Part shown: positions 23,002-34,550 of the stretch, piece after piece
Numbering within the stretch: position 1 is the first letter of the stretch
Layout of the letters: each line of letters starts with the position of its first letter
Source: Eutypella sp. D-1
Taxonomy: Eukaryota > Ascomycota > Sordariomycetes > Xylariales > Diatrypaceae
DNA length: 64,000 bases
Direction: 5' to 3'
Assembly (NCBI GenBank): GCA_023313575.1
Contig: JAJTTP010000008.1
Span: 434,001 to 498,000 of the forward strand
Notes under the pieces: generated by a model
The model's input: only the letters and a program-made list of their open reading frames with translations
Told to the model about the DNA's origin: nothing
The model's database searches: none
Position numbers and translations under genes: made by a program

Positions 23002-25972
23002 ATGAATACTTTTACTGTCTCTACGGCCGTGACGCCGACGGTGGTCTCGACCTTTTTGTCACATGTAAGTGTTCTTCGATCGAGATCCGGGTTTGCTCCG
23101 GACTACGTTCCTTATACTATTCCCTACGCGGCACCTGAGATGGGATTGTCCCGTCTGCGTAATTAGCCTATTAGGCATATTATATGCCTCTAAGGCTGTG
23201 GATATTGTTACCGCCCAACTAGTTGCTGGGTAGGATCCCGTACCTGCGCCCCTTATTTAGTGGTGATAGTAGCAGTGTACATGTGAGGGAGGTTTAGGAG
23301 GCATTGACATTCTCTATATGAATGAATGGCTTGCTAAAAACAGTGCTACGCGACCCTAGTATCTCAACCGTGAACCCCTGCGACAACGACCGACCGCACA
23401 TCTCTCCTACGATGAAGGCCTGCATCTGATCCGGTCCTTTCTGACCTTCGCATCGCACCACACCGTCGAAGATCTCCAAGCCTTCACCGCGCAATGGGTT
23501 CCCCATCCTCAGTGGGTTCGCGTCGAGGAAATCAAAATCCCCAGTGAGAAGCTCGACGAGGCCGCTTCTCTTCTCCAGCAGCAACTTGGTCCCGATGGCA
23601 TCAGGCAGGTTGGCGGCCGCAATTGGTGGCAATGGCGCAAACCCGGGAAATCCTTGAAGGCCGAGTGGATCGAGATGAAGTCCGACTACAACGAGCGCAA
23701 ATCTTCTGGCGATCCCAAGTCCAAGAGGGTCATGTTCTATATTCATGGCGGTGCCTATTACTTCGGTAGTGTCGACGAACACCGCTATCAACTACAGAGA
23801 CATGCCCGCAAACTGAAAGCCCGCGTTCTGGCCCCGGAATACCGCCTATCGCCCCAGTTCCCTTTCCCCTGTGGTTTACACGACTGCATCGCGGCCTACC
23901 TACACCTGCTTACGGTCCAAGACCCCACAACTATCATATTTGCTGGAGATTCAGCAGGCGGTGGTATGGTCATGAGCCTGCTGGTTACCTTGAGAGATCG
24001 CGGTATCCCTCTGCCTGCCGGCGCCATACTGATCAGTCCCTGGGTGGACTTGACACATTCTTTCCCCAGTGTGGCGTCCGATTGTCCGTTGGACTACATT
24101 CCGCCCAATGGTTTCCATCATAAGCCGTCCAAGGCTTGGCCTCCATTGAACGCGGAGGAATATGCGAACCTCAAGGAACAAGCCTCCAAGCAGATGAAGT
24201 TAGGGGCGACCAAATCGACGAAGCCCGCGTCTCAGGATGGCACCTGTGTAAACGGCGAGAAAACCCTCGAAGAGGTCCCTGTAACACCGCCGCTCTCCCT
24301 CGAGATCGACGGGAAGGAGGTGACCTTAAAAGAGCAGATGCAGGTAATGCGCCGTGAATGAACAAAATGAAAATAAGTACACTGACAACAATGATAGATG
24401 TATACCACCAATGATCTCTTGTCCCACCCGCTGGTTTCCCCGATCATGCAGCCTACTCTCGGCGGCCTACCGCCACTACTTATCATGACCGGGGGTGGCG
24501 AGTACCTGAGAGACGAGCAGATATATCTGGCACACAAGTGCGCGAACCCGAAGAAATACACCCCGGCCGAGTCACTGCTACATGAATCTGCCCAGGAACA
24601 AATCGCGCGGTTCAAGCCGACCGATGTGCAGCTGCAGGTGTGGGACGACCTCTGCCACGTCGCACCGACCCTGAGCTTCACCCGCCCTGCCAAGTTCATG
24701 TATCGATCGATAGCCCAATTCGGTGCCTGGGCCCTCGCGAGGGCGCAGCATACCGAGATCGAGATCTTGGACGACGATGACATCTCCGTCATCTCGAGCT
24801 CTGAAGAGTCGGACGGCGACAACAGGGAGGGTGGCGCCACGAAAGTCAAGTCCACTGAGACCGACGTCCACTCCGCCGTCGGAAAGGCGGGCGACCCGCT
24901 GCCCCCGTTCAAGAACCACATGATCCGGCAGCAGGTTAGCCGGCACGGGACCGTGACCGCGCTACCTCCTCCCTCCGAACTCATCGGCTGCAACATGCCC
25001 CCGGAAGAAATCGGCGTCATCAAGGCGGGGCCCGTGAAGAAATGGCTCGAGGCGCGGAAGCAATGGGACAGCCGGTTTAGCAGCACGGCAGCCAAGGTGC
25101 AGAAGCGGCGGCTGAAGGCGATGGTGGCGGGGTACGAAGGGTTCGACGGGGAGACGCCGCCGCCGAGCGCGCTGGCGGGGCGGCGCAAGGTGGCCGCCGA
25201 AGACGACAAGAAGGCCAAGGATCTGAATAAGCGGAAGAAGAGCGTGGGGCTGGCGCTCTGGTCGCTCTGGGGCTCGAAACACGACGAGGCGACCGTCATC
25301 CGCGAGCACGAAGCCGACCGCGAACCCGAGACCAGGGCCACCACCACGGCGGCGGGCGAGGGCGAGGGCGCGCGCTCCCCGGCGGACCTCCGGACCCAGG
25401 CTAAGGACGTCGCGCGCCGCGATATGCTGGGTAGCCGGAGTCGGTCGCGCAGGAAGATCGTCAGGGACGAGCGACAGACCACCGACCTCGAAGAAGGCGA
25501 AGGCGACGTCGACGAGGTCGGCGAGAACACGCCCGCCTCTGCGCTTCACGCCAAGGAGCAGCAGCAGGCCGACGGCAGCACCGACACCACCGATGCCTAC
25601 GCGATGTCACCGGCGGCCGCCGCCGCGGATCCCGAGCTGGACCTGGGCGTCATGGGCAAGAGGCCCAAGGTCGACGGCATCGCGGTGCCGTTCAGCCTGA
25701 AGCGCGAGGCCGACACCGCCAGCATGCTGACGCTCACCTCGATGGGCGCGGCCGGCGGCGGCGAGCCGTCGTCCCGCGTCGTCAGCCCTATGCCTACGAC
25801 CCCGATCACCCCGCTAGGCAACGGCAGTGACGGCGATGGCGATGGCCTCTTCCCGCCTCCCGTGGCCCGCGGGGACGCGGCTGCGACCCCCGCCGCCGCC
25901 GCGGCAGACGGGCAGCGCCCGCCCCTGGAGACCTTCGTCACTGCGCAGGAGGACTTGCCTAGAGCGGGCTAA
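23002..25972 (+). CDS. Alpha/beta-hydrolase-3 esterase/lipase with long disordered tail
   Basis: Three exons (23002-23064, 23360-24343, 24398-25972) encode 873 residues. Exon 1 holds MNTFTVSTAVTPTVVSTFLSH; the exon 2 acceptor was chosen because it continues as YLNREPLRQRPTAHLSYDEG. The catalytic domain belongs to the hormone-sensitive-lipase-like family: oxyanion motif HGGAYYFG (150-157), nucleophile Ser219 in GDSAGGG, acid Asp388 in GGGEYLRDEQ and base His436 in DDLCHV. The second intron separates the cap/loop region from the acid and base residues. A tail of about 400 residues follows (Asp/Glu, Arg, Ala and Pro-rich) with a KRPKVDG segment that could act as a nuclear or basic binding signal. 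No signal peptide is evident, so it is probably intracellular. Substrate is unknown; ester or acylglycerol hydrolysis is the family activity. A 432-codon antisense open frame over this tail is a composition artefact. Confidence 0.92.
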
Positions 25973-27111
25973 TCAACTGCGTCGGGGGTGGGGGGCGTGT
26001 GACGGTGTAAGATTAGATTGACGGGGGATGATTCCCGGGACAAAAAACACCCACATGCACAATATTCATTTCCCCAATACCTACTAGGTCTTCATTTTCC
26101 CCCTCCCCCTGTAACACAATTGGAACCGAGCAGCGCAGCCTCGCTTTTCCTGTCGAAGCACGGGAGCGAGAGGTATACTCTACTGGTAGTCGAGTGGAGG
26201 GGCAAGCGAGTTGGAAGAGGAAGAGGAATGGGGGGGGGGGGAGGAAAAAAAGCAACGTCATATCTACCTATCTACTTATTTTTTTACTTACGCATACGTA
26301 TATATATACCCATTCTCTCTTTCTCTCTTTCTGCCTTACCCTTTTGTTTTCCTCTCTTGTTCTTACCCCTTAGATCCCCTGGATGGGGGTTTCGCCCCCC
26401 CGCATTTTTGGGTTTGGGATGTGCCGGCTGGTCTGATGGGCGGTTTTTTTTTTCTTTTTCGTTTCTGTATCATTGTTATATAGCATAATAACTAGGTAGG
26501 GAAAGTAGTAGGATGGGGATAACGGAATTTACTTCATTCTCATTCTTACTTTTTCGAAAAAAAAATCCTCTACATAAATTGTTTTCCGTAGCGGATATTT
26601 CGATGTGTTTCCAGGTGTGCATGAAGTTTACTTTCTTTCTTCTTTAGCCTTCAAGATTTTCTTTTTTTTTTGTTTGTTCTTTTTTCTTTCTTTTTCATTC
26701 GTATCTACAGAGAGATGTAAGCAGGGAGACGTAGGTTTATACAACTCGAATCTCGACACAGAACAGACGACCAGGCTTGGTCCCCAAACACCCTCTATTC
26801 TGAGCTCGCTCTGGGAGAAAGCGCCCAACCCGTGCTTGCTGTGCCATCCCGCTCGCGCCGATTGCTATCCCTAGCGACAACGGTATCCGTAGGCTTCTTC
26901 TCTGTCGTTGGTTGCTCATCCATCCAGGCAGATTCCAACTCCGCTGTCCCCGATCCAATAACCCCCACCTAAAAGCGATCTCTCTGCCTTCGGAGGTGAC
27001 GGGGCGGTCCTATTCAATTCCAAGCACGGGGAGGGGCGCACAACCAGGGGAACCTGAGGGCGTTGTCGATTTCTGCGTTGCCTCGCTTCACGCAACCCAA
27101 CACCCCCCGGA
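25973..27111. other. Convergent intergenic region, hydrolase and MRPL27
   Basis: 1.1 kb between convergent genes. It contains a 12-G run (26230-26241), long T/C-rich tracts (26300-26460, 26630-26700) and no protein-like frame. Confidence 0.55.
26230..26241. repeat. Poly-G run (12 G)
   Basis: Twelve consecutive G downstream of the hydrolase stop codon. Confidence 0.8.
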
Positions 27112-27597
27112 TTAGTCCACCCCGTTCTCCGCCTTCCACCGATCCAGGTACAGCTCGGGGCTCTTGGGGCCGAGGCGGTAGCCCTCGTAGCGGCCGCTGG
27201 CGGGCGTGACTTTCTTGGTGATGAAGGGGGTTAACTTGAGAAGGGCGGGGTGATTCTCTGTTAGCGAATTTTTGTTCCCCTTTGCCACTGTTTTCCTTCC
27301 ACCTTTAACGCTCAGCTCCTCCCCCTTTCCTCCCGTCGGCTCAACAACATCGGCCCCTCCTCCATCACAGCGTTAGAGGAAGAGAATAGGGAAGACTTAA
27401 AGACTTACTTTGAAGGTGTCCAGGCCCGGCGGTACGACGTACGTGCGCACCTTATTCCAATCGAGAATGTAGCCACCGTACTTGGTGTGTCTACCCATGC
27501 TGCCGGTCCCCGTGCCCTTGTAGAAGCCCTTCTTGATGTCCTTGGTGGTCAGGGGCAGCTTGCGGTAGCGCTTCAGGAGCGCCTGTGTGGGCTGCAT
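27112..27597 (-). CDS. MRPL27: Mitochondrial large-subunit ribosomal protein mL41 (MRPL27)
   Basis: Two exons (27597-27409 and 27234-27112) give a 103-residue basic protein. The family core is plain: KGFYKGTGTGSMGRHTKYGG, then YILDWNKVRTYVVPPG, then after the intron LTPFITKKVTP and YEGYRLGPKSPELYLDRWKAE. It is a component of the mitoribosomal large subunit. The short N-terminus MQPTQALLKRYRKLPLTTKD is basic and serves as the likely mitochondrial targeting region, as usual for this family. The intron is 174 nt with a GTAAGT donor and an AAG acceptor. It is divergent from UTP14 with 744 bp between the starts. Confidence 0.95.
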
Positions 27598-28341
27598 ATT
27601 GGTTTAATTTATTTCCTTGGCCTCCCCTCTCTTATTATTATCCTCTTTCTCCTTTCTACCCTCCCCAACTTCGATAACCCCCCTCTTGCTCGTTGGTCGG
27701 CGGGGTGGATATGGAATGAAATTTTGTTCGGTCTCGATCGGTCCAGTATGCTTTTCCCACCCGCTCTTGGTCCAATTGGGTATTTCGGACGGCAGTTAAG
27801 CAGGACAGCTCATTGAATCCGTCGTTTCCCTCGTCGCTGACTAACTGAAATGCCGGGGGATGTTATGTGTACTTATTGTATGTTAGGTGGGTGAACGGGA
27901 CGGGACGGGACGGTGCAAAATGTCGCGAACTTCGAAAAGCTTATCGATTAGTTAGTTACTACTACTCAGTAGACAGAGTATGGAAGTATGTAATTAAGCG
28001 GATCGGGATCGGTCCCTAGCAGGACCCGCTTTACCGACCCAGGACAGGGGTTCAGATATCCACTGTAAAACTGATAACCATGCGCTCTACTAAAAAGATT
28101 CTGAGATTCATCTTATCAGCAAATGATATATGCGCAGTTAGAGCTCTACAATGTTTGAAATCCATCCCGAGATCTTGAAAAAAGTCCACCTCTCATACTT
28201 CGTCGTACATTTAACAGATCAGTAGCGGAACCTTAAATCTTCATTACGCTCATATTAGACTATCTACCAGGCGCCGTGCCTGTGATATACCTTCTAACTC
28301 CGGCTATATCTGATTAATTCGCCCTTCACTTTTCCTCCACC
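27598..28341. promoter_or_regulatory. Shared divergent promoter of MRPL27 and UTP14
   Basis: 744 bp between head-to-head starts of a mitoribosomal and a nucleolar ribosome-biogenesis gene. It contains a GGGAC-type direct repeat (about 27896-27913) and a GC-rich imperfect inverted repeat near 28000-28045 (GGATCGGGATCGGTCC and related sequence). Specific factor sites could not be assigned. Confidence 0.5.
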
Positions 28342-31300
28342 ATGCCTGGACGCCAGGCTCACGGCCGGCCCGTGGGCGGCGGCAGCGGAGGCGCCAACAA
28401 AGGAAGTAAGGGGAAGAAGAACCGGTCGAGGTCCAAGGCGAATGCCCTCGATGCATTCGCCATCGCCGCCAAGATGTACGAGGACAAGCCCAAGATGACG
28501 CCGCGCAACCGCGATCTGGACGTCCCCAAGGAGGGCCCCCGCAGGGGTGGAAAGCACGCCAGAGACGAAGACGACGAGGACGATGAAGACGACAGCGAGG
28601 ATGAAGATGAAAGTGGTCGACAGCCGAAGAGGATGAGACGCGGAGACGCCGACGCCAGGGGTCGTGCTGCTGATGGGGCCGAAGACGAGGATGTCGAGTA
28701 TGGGAGTGATAGTAGTGGGAATGAGTGGCGCGTTGGCGGCGACGACTCCGAAATCGAGAGTGACGATGCTTTTGGTGAGAGCGACGAGGAGAGGTTCGAG
28801 GATTTCACCTTCCGCGGAAGCAAGAAGCAGGGTTCTGATGAGGTACGGGAATATCACCATCTCTCCCGCCCCACCCCCCGCTTAAGTTTCAGGGTCATGC
28901 TTACCGACTATGTAGGACAACGACGACGACGACGATGAAGGCGATGCTGACGGCGCCTCACTTGGCTCTGACGCCATTGACCTCGCTGACGCTCTCGATA
29001 TGTCAATGTCCGAAGACGATGCCGAGCCTGGCGCCCAGGGAGATGAGAACTCTGATGAGGAATCAAATGCTAGTGATAGCGGATCCAGCGACGCATCCTC
29101 TGATGTCGAGGATGACGACGAGGACGATGACATATATGAATCCGGTGTCAATGCCTGGGTCTCTCAATTTTCTGGGGTCAAGGACGCAGACGACGAAGAC
29201 GACACTGCAACGACTGCGAAGCCTAAGATTAACCTGAAGGACCTGGGCCTATTGACCGTCAAAGACCCACAACTGAAGAAGTCGGTCAAGTTGATGGGGA
29301 AGGAGGAGAAGGAGTCGACCAAAAAGCATAAGCTCGACGTGCCGTTAGCCCGCCGCCAGCAAGCCCGCCTCGACCGCAGCGCCGCCTACGAGAAAACCAA
29401 CGAGACTCTCGATCGGTGGACGGAGACCGTCAAGCAGAACAGGAGAGCCGAGCATCTAGTGTTCCCCCTACCTCAGACTGAGACGGGAATTTCCAGGCAC
29501 GACAACACTGAGCTGCAGCTGATCACCAACCAAGCCCCCAGCAACGAGTTGGAGCAGACGATCTTAGCCATCATGGAAGAGAGTGGACTAGGACCGAGCA
29601 CCAAGAAGGAATCCAAGAAAGAGAAGGACCAAGCAGACGAGACCGCGGCCGGCGAACAGAGCATCTCGAGGAGCGAGCTCCAGAACCTGTGGAACAAGAG
29701 GCGTCAGGAGCGAGAAGCCAAGTCACGTGAGGAGGCGAGGGCGAAGCGCATCAAGAAGATCAAGAGTAAGGCGTACCATCGCGTGCACAGGAAACAGAGG
29801 GAGAGGGACGAGATGAAGGAGCGCGAGATCATGGCTGCTACCGGGGAGCTCGACTCAGAGGACGAGCGCGAAGCCCTTGACCGCCAGCGTGCAATGGAGA
29901 GGATGGGCTCGCGTCACCGGGAGAGCAAGTGGGCCAAGATGCGTAAGGGCCACGCGGTCTGGGACGACGACGTTCGAGAGGGCATCACAGACATGGCCCG
30001 CCGAGATGAGGAGCTGCGCCGTCGCATCGAAGGGCGGGCTAAAGCCGGGGATGATGATGATGCTGATGAGGACGAGTCGGATTATTCTAACGACGACGAG
30101 GTCGACGAGCGGAAGCGTCTACTCCGGCAGCTAGACGAGGCTTCGAAAGAGGATGACCACTCGCAGCCCAAGTCCAAGCTCATGTCCATGGCCTTCATGC
30201 AGAAGGCGGAGGCCGCTAAGAAAAAGGCCAACGACGAGATGATCGCCGAGATCCGCCGCGAGCTAGGGTCCGATGACGAAGGAGGCTCGGAAGCCGAGCT
30301 CGACGATGTGGGCCGGAGACAGTTTGGTCAGCCCGACAGCAAGAAGTCACCATTCTCCAAGGACCAGCCCAAGAAGGGCAAGGGTGCCAAGGCCGACCCG
30401 ACGGAACTGCAAAACACCCAAGATACTACTGCAGCGGTGTCGACCAATGGTCGGTCTAAAGGTCTCTCGGCCCCGGCTCCTCGGGCCCCCGAGTCGTCGT
30501 CCATCGCCGGCGCGTGGAGTCAGCCTGCCGAGGCCTCCGGGCCCGCCAAGAAGCAGAGGGGCAAGAAGTCGGGGTCGGGCGTGGACGTGCTCGATTTCAG
30601 CATCGACTCAGTAGCCGTCGCGCCGGCGGCAGCAGCAGCGGCGCGACCGAAAGCCGCGAAGAGCAAGAGGCAGCAGCAGGACGGCGCGGCGGCGGCCGCC
30701 GCCGCCACCAACAATGAGAACTACGGCAGCGACGGGGACGAGGACGAGAGCCACCTCGTGCAGTTCCGGGAGCAGGAGCTGCTGGACCGGGCATTCGGCG
30801 GGCTGGACGTGGTGGCGGACTTCGAGCGCGAGAAGCGCGAGGTCGCGGAGGAGGACGACGACAAGGTCGTCGACGAGACGCTGCCCGGCTGGGGCAGCTG
30901 GGTCGGCGACGGCGTCAGCAACCGCGAGAAGCGTCGCCACCAGGGCCGCTTCCTGGCGAAGAAGGAGGGCGTCAAGCGCGAGAAGGACCGCCGCGACGCG
31001 AAGCTCAAGAACGTCATTATCAACGAGAAGAGGATACGCAAGGTGAGTTTGCTTTCTTTCTTTCTTTTTTTTCCTATTTATCTTAAAAATCCCTATCCGC
31101 AAATCCTACCATCACATACCCGCAGAAACAAAAGAAAGAAAGAAAGCAAAAAAAAATAAATTATACAGGGATCGAATTCACTAACGATTATACACAGTCC
31201 GAGAAGTACATGGCATCGCAGCTGCCGCACGTCTACGAGTCCAAGACGCAGTACGAGCGCTCGCTGCGGCTGCCGCTGGGCCCGGAGTTCCAGACCAAGG

Positions 31301-31380
31301 AGACCTTCCAGGAGGTCACGAAGCCCCGCGTCCTGCTCAAGCAGGGCATCATCGCGCCCATGGCCAAGCCCACGCACTAA
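28342..31380 (+). CDS. UTP14: U3 snoRNA-associated protein UTP14 (SSU processome)
   Basis: Three exons (28342-28842, 28916-31042, 31198-31380) encode 936 residues, normal for fungal Utp14. Diagnostic blocks are DDAFGESDEERFEDFTFRGS near residue 150, YESGVNAWVSQFSG, DVPLARRQQARLDRSAAYEK with TNETLDRWTETVKQNRRAEH, and the C-terminal block SEKYMASQLPHVYESKTQYE followed by RSLRLPLGPEF and KPRVLLKQGIIAPM. Long Asp/Glu/Ser tracts and Lys/Arg-rich helices alternate, as in the family. Known role: Utp14 binds the 90S pre-ribosome and activates the helicase Dhr1 to release U3 snoRNA. The gene acts in the nucleolus. The last intron (31043-31197) contains AAAG/AAAAG-rich sequence. The gene converges on the G-patch gene. 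Confidence 0.95.
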
Positions 31381-32006
31381 GCTGCTGTGTGGTGTTTTGG
31401 TATGGGGCTACGTAACTTAGTAGGCCATGCATGTGCTTTATACATATGTACCTGTCCTGTTTATGATGGTGGATGAATCGATAAGCTTGGGGGTTGGTTA
31501 GTTGGGTTAGTGGTCAAATAGACAGACCGGCCTATGGACAGAAAAGTGAGGGTTACTGTTTGGCCTGTTTGGCGCATAGCAGCGAATATATAAAAATGTA
31601 TGGAACCCTACACACATTTGAGGTCAAGCACACGCACATCTTTTTCTCTCCTTCCGTTGCAATATACGTATGTATACATATATATACGACAGAATACTGG
31701 TGCTACTCCTGTCAAAGATACCCCCCTTATAAGAAGGCTCTTTCTCACCCGATACGTACCTGATACGTTTACATTACGTTGACACGACCAATATGGAGGA
31801 ATGCATAGTATAGATAAAAAGAAGTACGGCAGTGCCTTCGTAGCACTTTTAATTCTTTCTCTCTCCCGCCCTTGCTTTGCAACCTCTATCTTCATTTCCT
31901 TATTAACTAAGTGAAACAGCAGCATAGCTAGCTAGATACCCCTTCGAAGTTAGCCGATCCTATTTTTCAACAACCAACACTCGTTCAATCGGCCCAGTAA
32001 GTTCAG
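31381..32006. terminator. Convergent 3' region of UTP14 and G-patch genes
   Basis: 626 bases between two stop codons. No gene recognised. An AT-rich stretch with ATACGTATGTATACATATATATACG-like content near 31663-31690 could serve 3' end formation. Confidence 0.5.
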
Positions 32007-34550
32007 TTAGTCCTCCTCGTCACTACTATCGCCGAATATGGCCTTCAGGACCTCGTCGTGCGCGGTCTTGCCCTCGACTGCCTCGTTGACGTCCGGCTTC
32101 ACCTCCGCGTCCGCCCCGGCCCCGACCACTTTATTCACTCTCCCCGCGTCGCCATCGCCGGCGGTGGTGGTGTCGTTTAGACCAGTGGCGCCCGATGACG
32201 ATGCGGCCGCCTGCTCCCGGGCCTGGCTCATCATCTCGTCGAGCGTCATAGCGCCCGTCGACAACGTCACGGCAGCCGTCGTCGTCGTCGGCGCGGTGAG
32301 ATTCGTCGATAGCGGCATCAGCAACCCCGCGCTAGCGAAGCCCGCACCAGCACCACCACCGCCCATGGTATCGTATACAGAAGCAGTAGAGCCGGCGGCC
32401 CTCGTCGATGACGGGGCGGTGTCGTCCGCGGTGGTCGCGTGCGCGGGCGGCCGAACGTTGAAGCGCTTGCAGAGCAGCCTCGTGGGGTAGAAGTCGGCGA
32501 CGGAGCGGGTCATGGGGCCGTACATGTCGTGGCGGGCGGCCTCCTCGGCGGGGTCGGCCGGTTTCGAGGGAGGTTGCTGCTGGCTCCCAGCCTTCTCCTC
32601 CCCGGCAGCGGTGGTGGTGTTGGCGGATGGGGTGGTCGTCTTGCCCGTTGTGAACCGTGACGCCATGACGCCCGTCATAGGCCGGAAGATGCGCGCGCAC
32701 CCCTGGAACTCGTGTAGCTCGCGCAGCCAGTCCTCCGTGCTTGTGCCCGGGGGTTTCTCGGGCGGTAGCGGCGCCGACTTGTCAGTATCGGCGTTATTAC
32801 TATTGCTATTGTTGCTATCACTGCCGTGGCCGCCCGACCCTGCACACCACTCCAGGTACTGGCGGTACCGCGCGCGTTTGGCATCATCGCTGGCATAAGG
32901 CCCCGTGCCGCCGCCAGAGCCCGGGCCGGAGCCGGATGCGCCGCGCGCCAGCGCCGCGAGCGCCGTTGCCCTGTCGAGCCGCGGGACCAGACGCAGCTGC
33001 TCAGCGCGCCTCGCGGCTTCGGTGAGGGGCGTATGGCCGGCGGGCACCTCGCCGAGGGCGGGCGGCAGGTCCGCGCGGCCCGTCGCGGAGGCGAGCCGGT
33101 TCCGCGCCGCCGGTGATAGAAAGTCGAACACCGACTTGCCCGGAAGCTGGGCCTCGCCGAGGAGCGCGGCGCGCGCCTTGGGGTCCAGCTTCGAGGCGCG
33201 GGCCGCGTCCGCTGCGGAGATGTACGATGACTGCTCTTCCTTCTTGGAAGCTGTGGCCGTTTCTTCTGCCTGCTGCTGTTGTTGTCGTCTGGGTTTCCAG
33301 CCCTCGGGAACCTTGGGCGGCGGGTACTTCCCCGCCGAGTTGATAAGGGATTCCAGGGTGTCTGGCTCCGTGCCGAAGACGAAGCCGTCGAGCGGCAATC
33401 GCCCGTCGTGACATCTCCGCAAGTTTTTGCCTGCTTTGGCCAGTGCGCTCTTGCGCGGCACGAAGACCGGCGCCGCACCGCCCAAGGCCGGGTTCGACGA
33501 GGTAATGTTCGGCGGGATTTTCTTCTTTTTCTTTCGACCCTTCTCATCGCCACCTATGACGCGGTTATACGATATCCGCGGGCCAATCTCGTAAGGATCC
33601 TCGTCGTCGGACCCGTTATCATTAAGTATGCCGATGCCGATGCCGCCCCTCACAGGTTTTGGCTTCTTTTTCTTGGCGGCGGACGACAGGTTCGGCCGCT
33701 GTGGAAGACCATAATCCCCCTCTTCATCGTCGGAGCTCTCACTAGCATCCGCCATTCGCGTGGACATGGGCCCGGACGACCTCAGACTTGCCAGCCTCGC
33801 TTCCCCCTCGTAGCCGATACCTTTCCGGTCAGTCTTCCTAACGAACGCGATCATGGCGACGTTTTCAGGCGCGAAGAGGTATGTCCGATTTTCGTCGTCG
33901 TCGTTCCGGGGTGCCGTCGTTTTAGAGCTTGCGCCACTGTCACCGATACCGAGGCGTGCTTTGCGCCGCACCTTGGGCCCGACACCCTGACCCTCCTTCC
34001 AGCCCATCCTCCTCAGCAGTTTCACGCCCATGGTTTCGCCCCTGACGCGGAAGAGGTCCGTGATACCGCCGGCGCCGGCCCTCCGCGCACCGTAGGCCTC
34101 TTCGGTGGACCCGAGACCGGCGAACCCCTGCGCGGTGTGCAGTCTCTCGCGCTCAGCGGCGTCGGCGAGATCCTCCTCGTCCATGAAGTCCTCGACCCTC
34201 TGCTGCTGCTGCTGCTGCTGCGTTCTCTTCCCACTTCCCCCATCCTGACCGTCCTTGCCGTCTTTATCTTTATGCCGGGCCGACCGTGACGAGACGAAGG
34301 TAGAGGGCGTCCAGCCTTCCTTAGAGCCGACGGTATTGAAGTAGCCTGCGCTCCAGCCGCCGGTGAAAGCCCCGTGCAGGCGCTTCCGACCGCGTTCATC
34401 GCGCACCTCCTGCTTCCATACGGGAACGTAGGAGCCATCATCTCGCACCTCAGGATCGAGAGGGGGCAGCGGTGTCCCGTATACCGCGTACGGCGACTGC
34501 TGGGCGCGGAGGTCGGCTTCGAAGGCGGCGCGCGATCGCTTGGAGGTCAT
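32007..34550 (-). CDS. GPATCH1: G-patch domain protein, GPATCH1/TOUGH-like
   Basis: A single uninterrupted frame of 847 residues. The N-terminal DUF1604-type block is clear: YAVYGTPLPPLD, then FTGGWSAGYFNTVGSKEGW and TPSTFVSSR (about residues 20-90). A run of seven Gln follows (111-117). The G-patch sits at about 172-200 (MGVKLLRRMGWKEGQGVGPK), providing the glycine pattern that activates DEAH helicases. Later blocks are GIGILNDNGSDDEDPYEIGP and the C-terminal FRPMTGVMASRFTTG and RLLCKRFNVRPP segments seen in GPATCH1/TGH proteins. Known role: relatives associate with the spliceosome. The C-terminal third is Thr/Ala-rich and low complexity. The lack of introns contrasts with all the neighbours. 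A 336-codon antisense frame (33279-34289) is a composition artefact. Confidence 0.92.
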   Translation of the reverse strand: MTSKRSRAAFEADLRAQQSPYAVYGTPLPPLDPEVRDDGSYVPVWKQEVRDERGRKRLHGAFTGGWSAGYFNTVGSKEGWTPSTFVSSRSARHKDKDGKDGQDGGSGKRTQQQQQQQRVEDFMDEEDLADAAERERLHTAQGFAGLGSTEEAYGARRAGAGGITDLFRVRGETMGVKLLRRMGWKEGQGVGPKVRRKARLGIGDSGASSKTTAPRNDDDENRTYLFAPENVAMIAFVRKTDRKGIGYEGEARLASLRSSGPMSTRMADASESSDDEEGDYGLPQRPNLSSAAKKKKPKPVRGGIGIGILNDNGSDDEDPYEIGPRISYNRVIGGDEKGRKKKKKIPPNITSSNPALGGAAPVFVPRKSALAKAGKNLRRCHDGRLPLDGFVFGTEPDTLESLINSAGKYPPPKVPEGWKPRRQQQQQAEETATASKKEEQSSYISAADAARASKLDPKARAALLGEAQLPGKSVFDFLSPAARNRLASATGRADLPPALGEVPAGHTPLTEAARRAEQLRLVPRLDRATALAALARGASGSGPGSGGGTGPYASDDAKRARYRQYLEWCAGSGGHGSDSNNSNSNNADTDKSAPLPPEKPPGTSTEDWLRELHEFQGCARIFRPMTGVMASRFTTGKTTTPSANTTTAAGEEKAGSQQQPPSKPADPAEEAARHDMYGPMTRSVADFYPTRLLCKRFNVRPPAHATTADDTAPSSTRAAGSTASVYDTMGGGGAGAGFASAGLLMPLSTNLTAPTTTTAAVTLSTGAMTLDEMMSQAREQAAASSSGATGLNDTTTAGDGDAGRVNKVVGAGADAEVKPDVNEAVEGKTAHDEVLKAIFGDSSDEED

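Noticed and set aside
24232..25530. 432-codon open frame antisense to the hydrolase tail
   Set aside because: It is a composition shadow of GC-rich low-complexity coding sequence. The sense frame carries the catalytic motifs and spliced exons.
28018..28100. Possible tRNA (GGGGTTCAGAT near 28050 and AGTAGAGCGC on the minus strand near 28085)
   Set aside because: The arms do not pair into a cloverleaf in either orientation and no anticodon stem forms.
33279..34289. 336-codon plus-strand frame opposite the G-patch gene
   Set aside because: The sense strand has the DUF1604 and G-patch motifs; the antisense translation is unlike any family.
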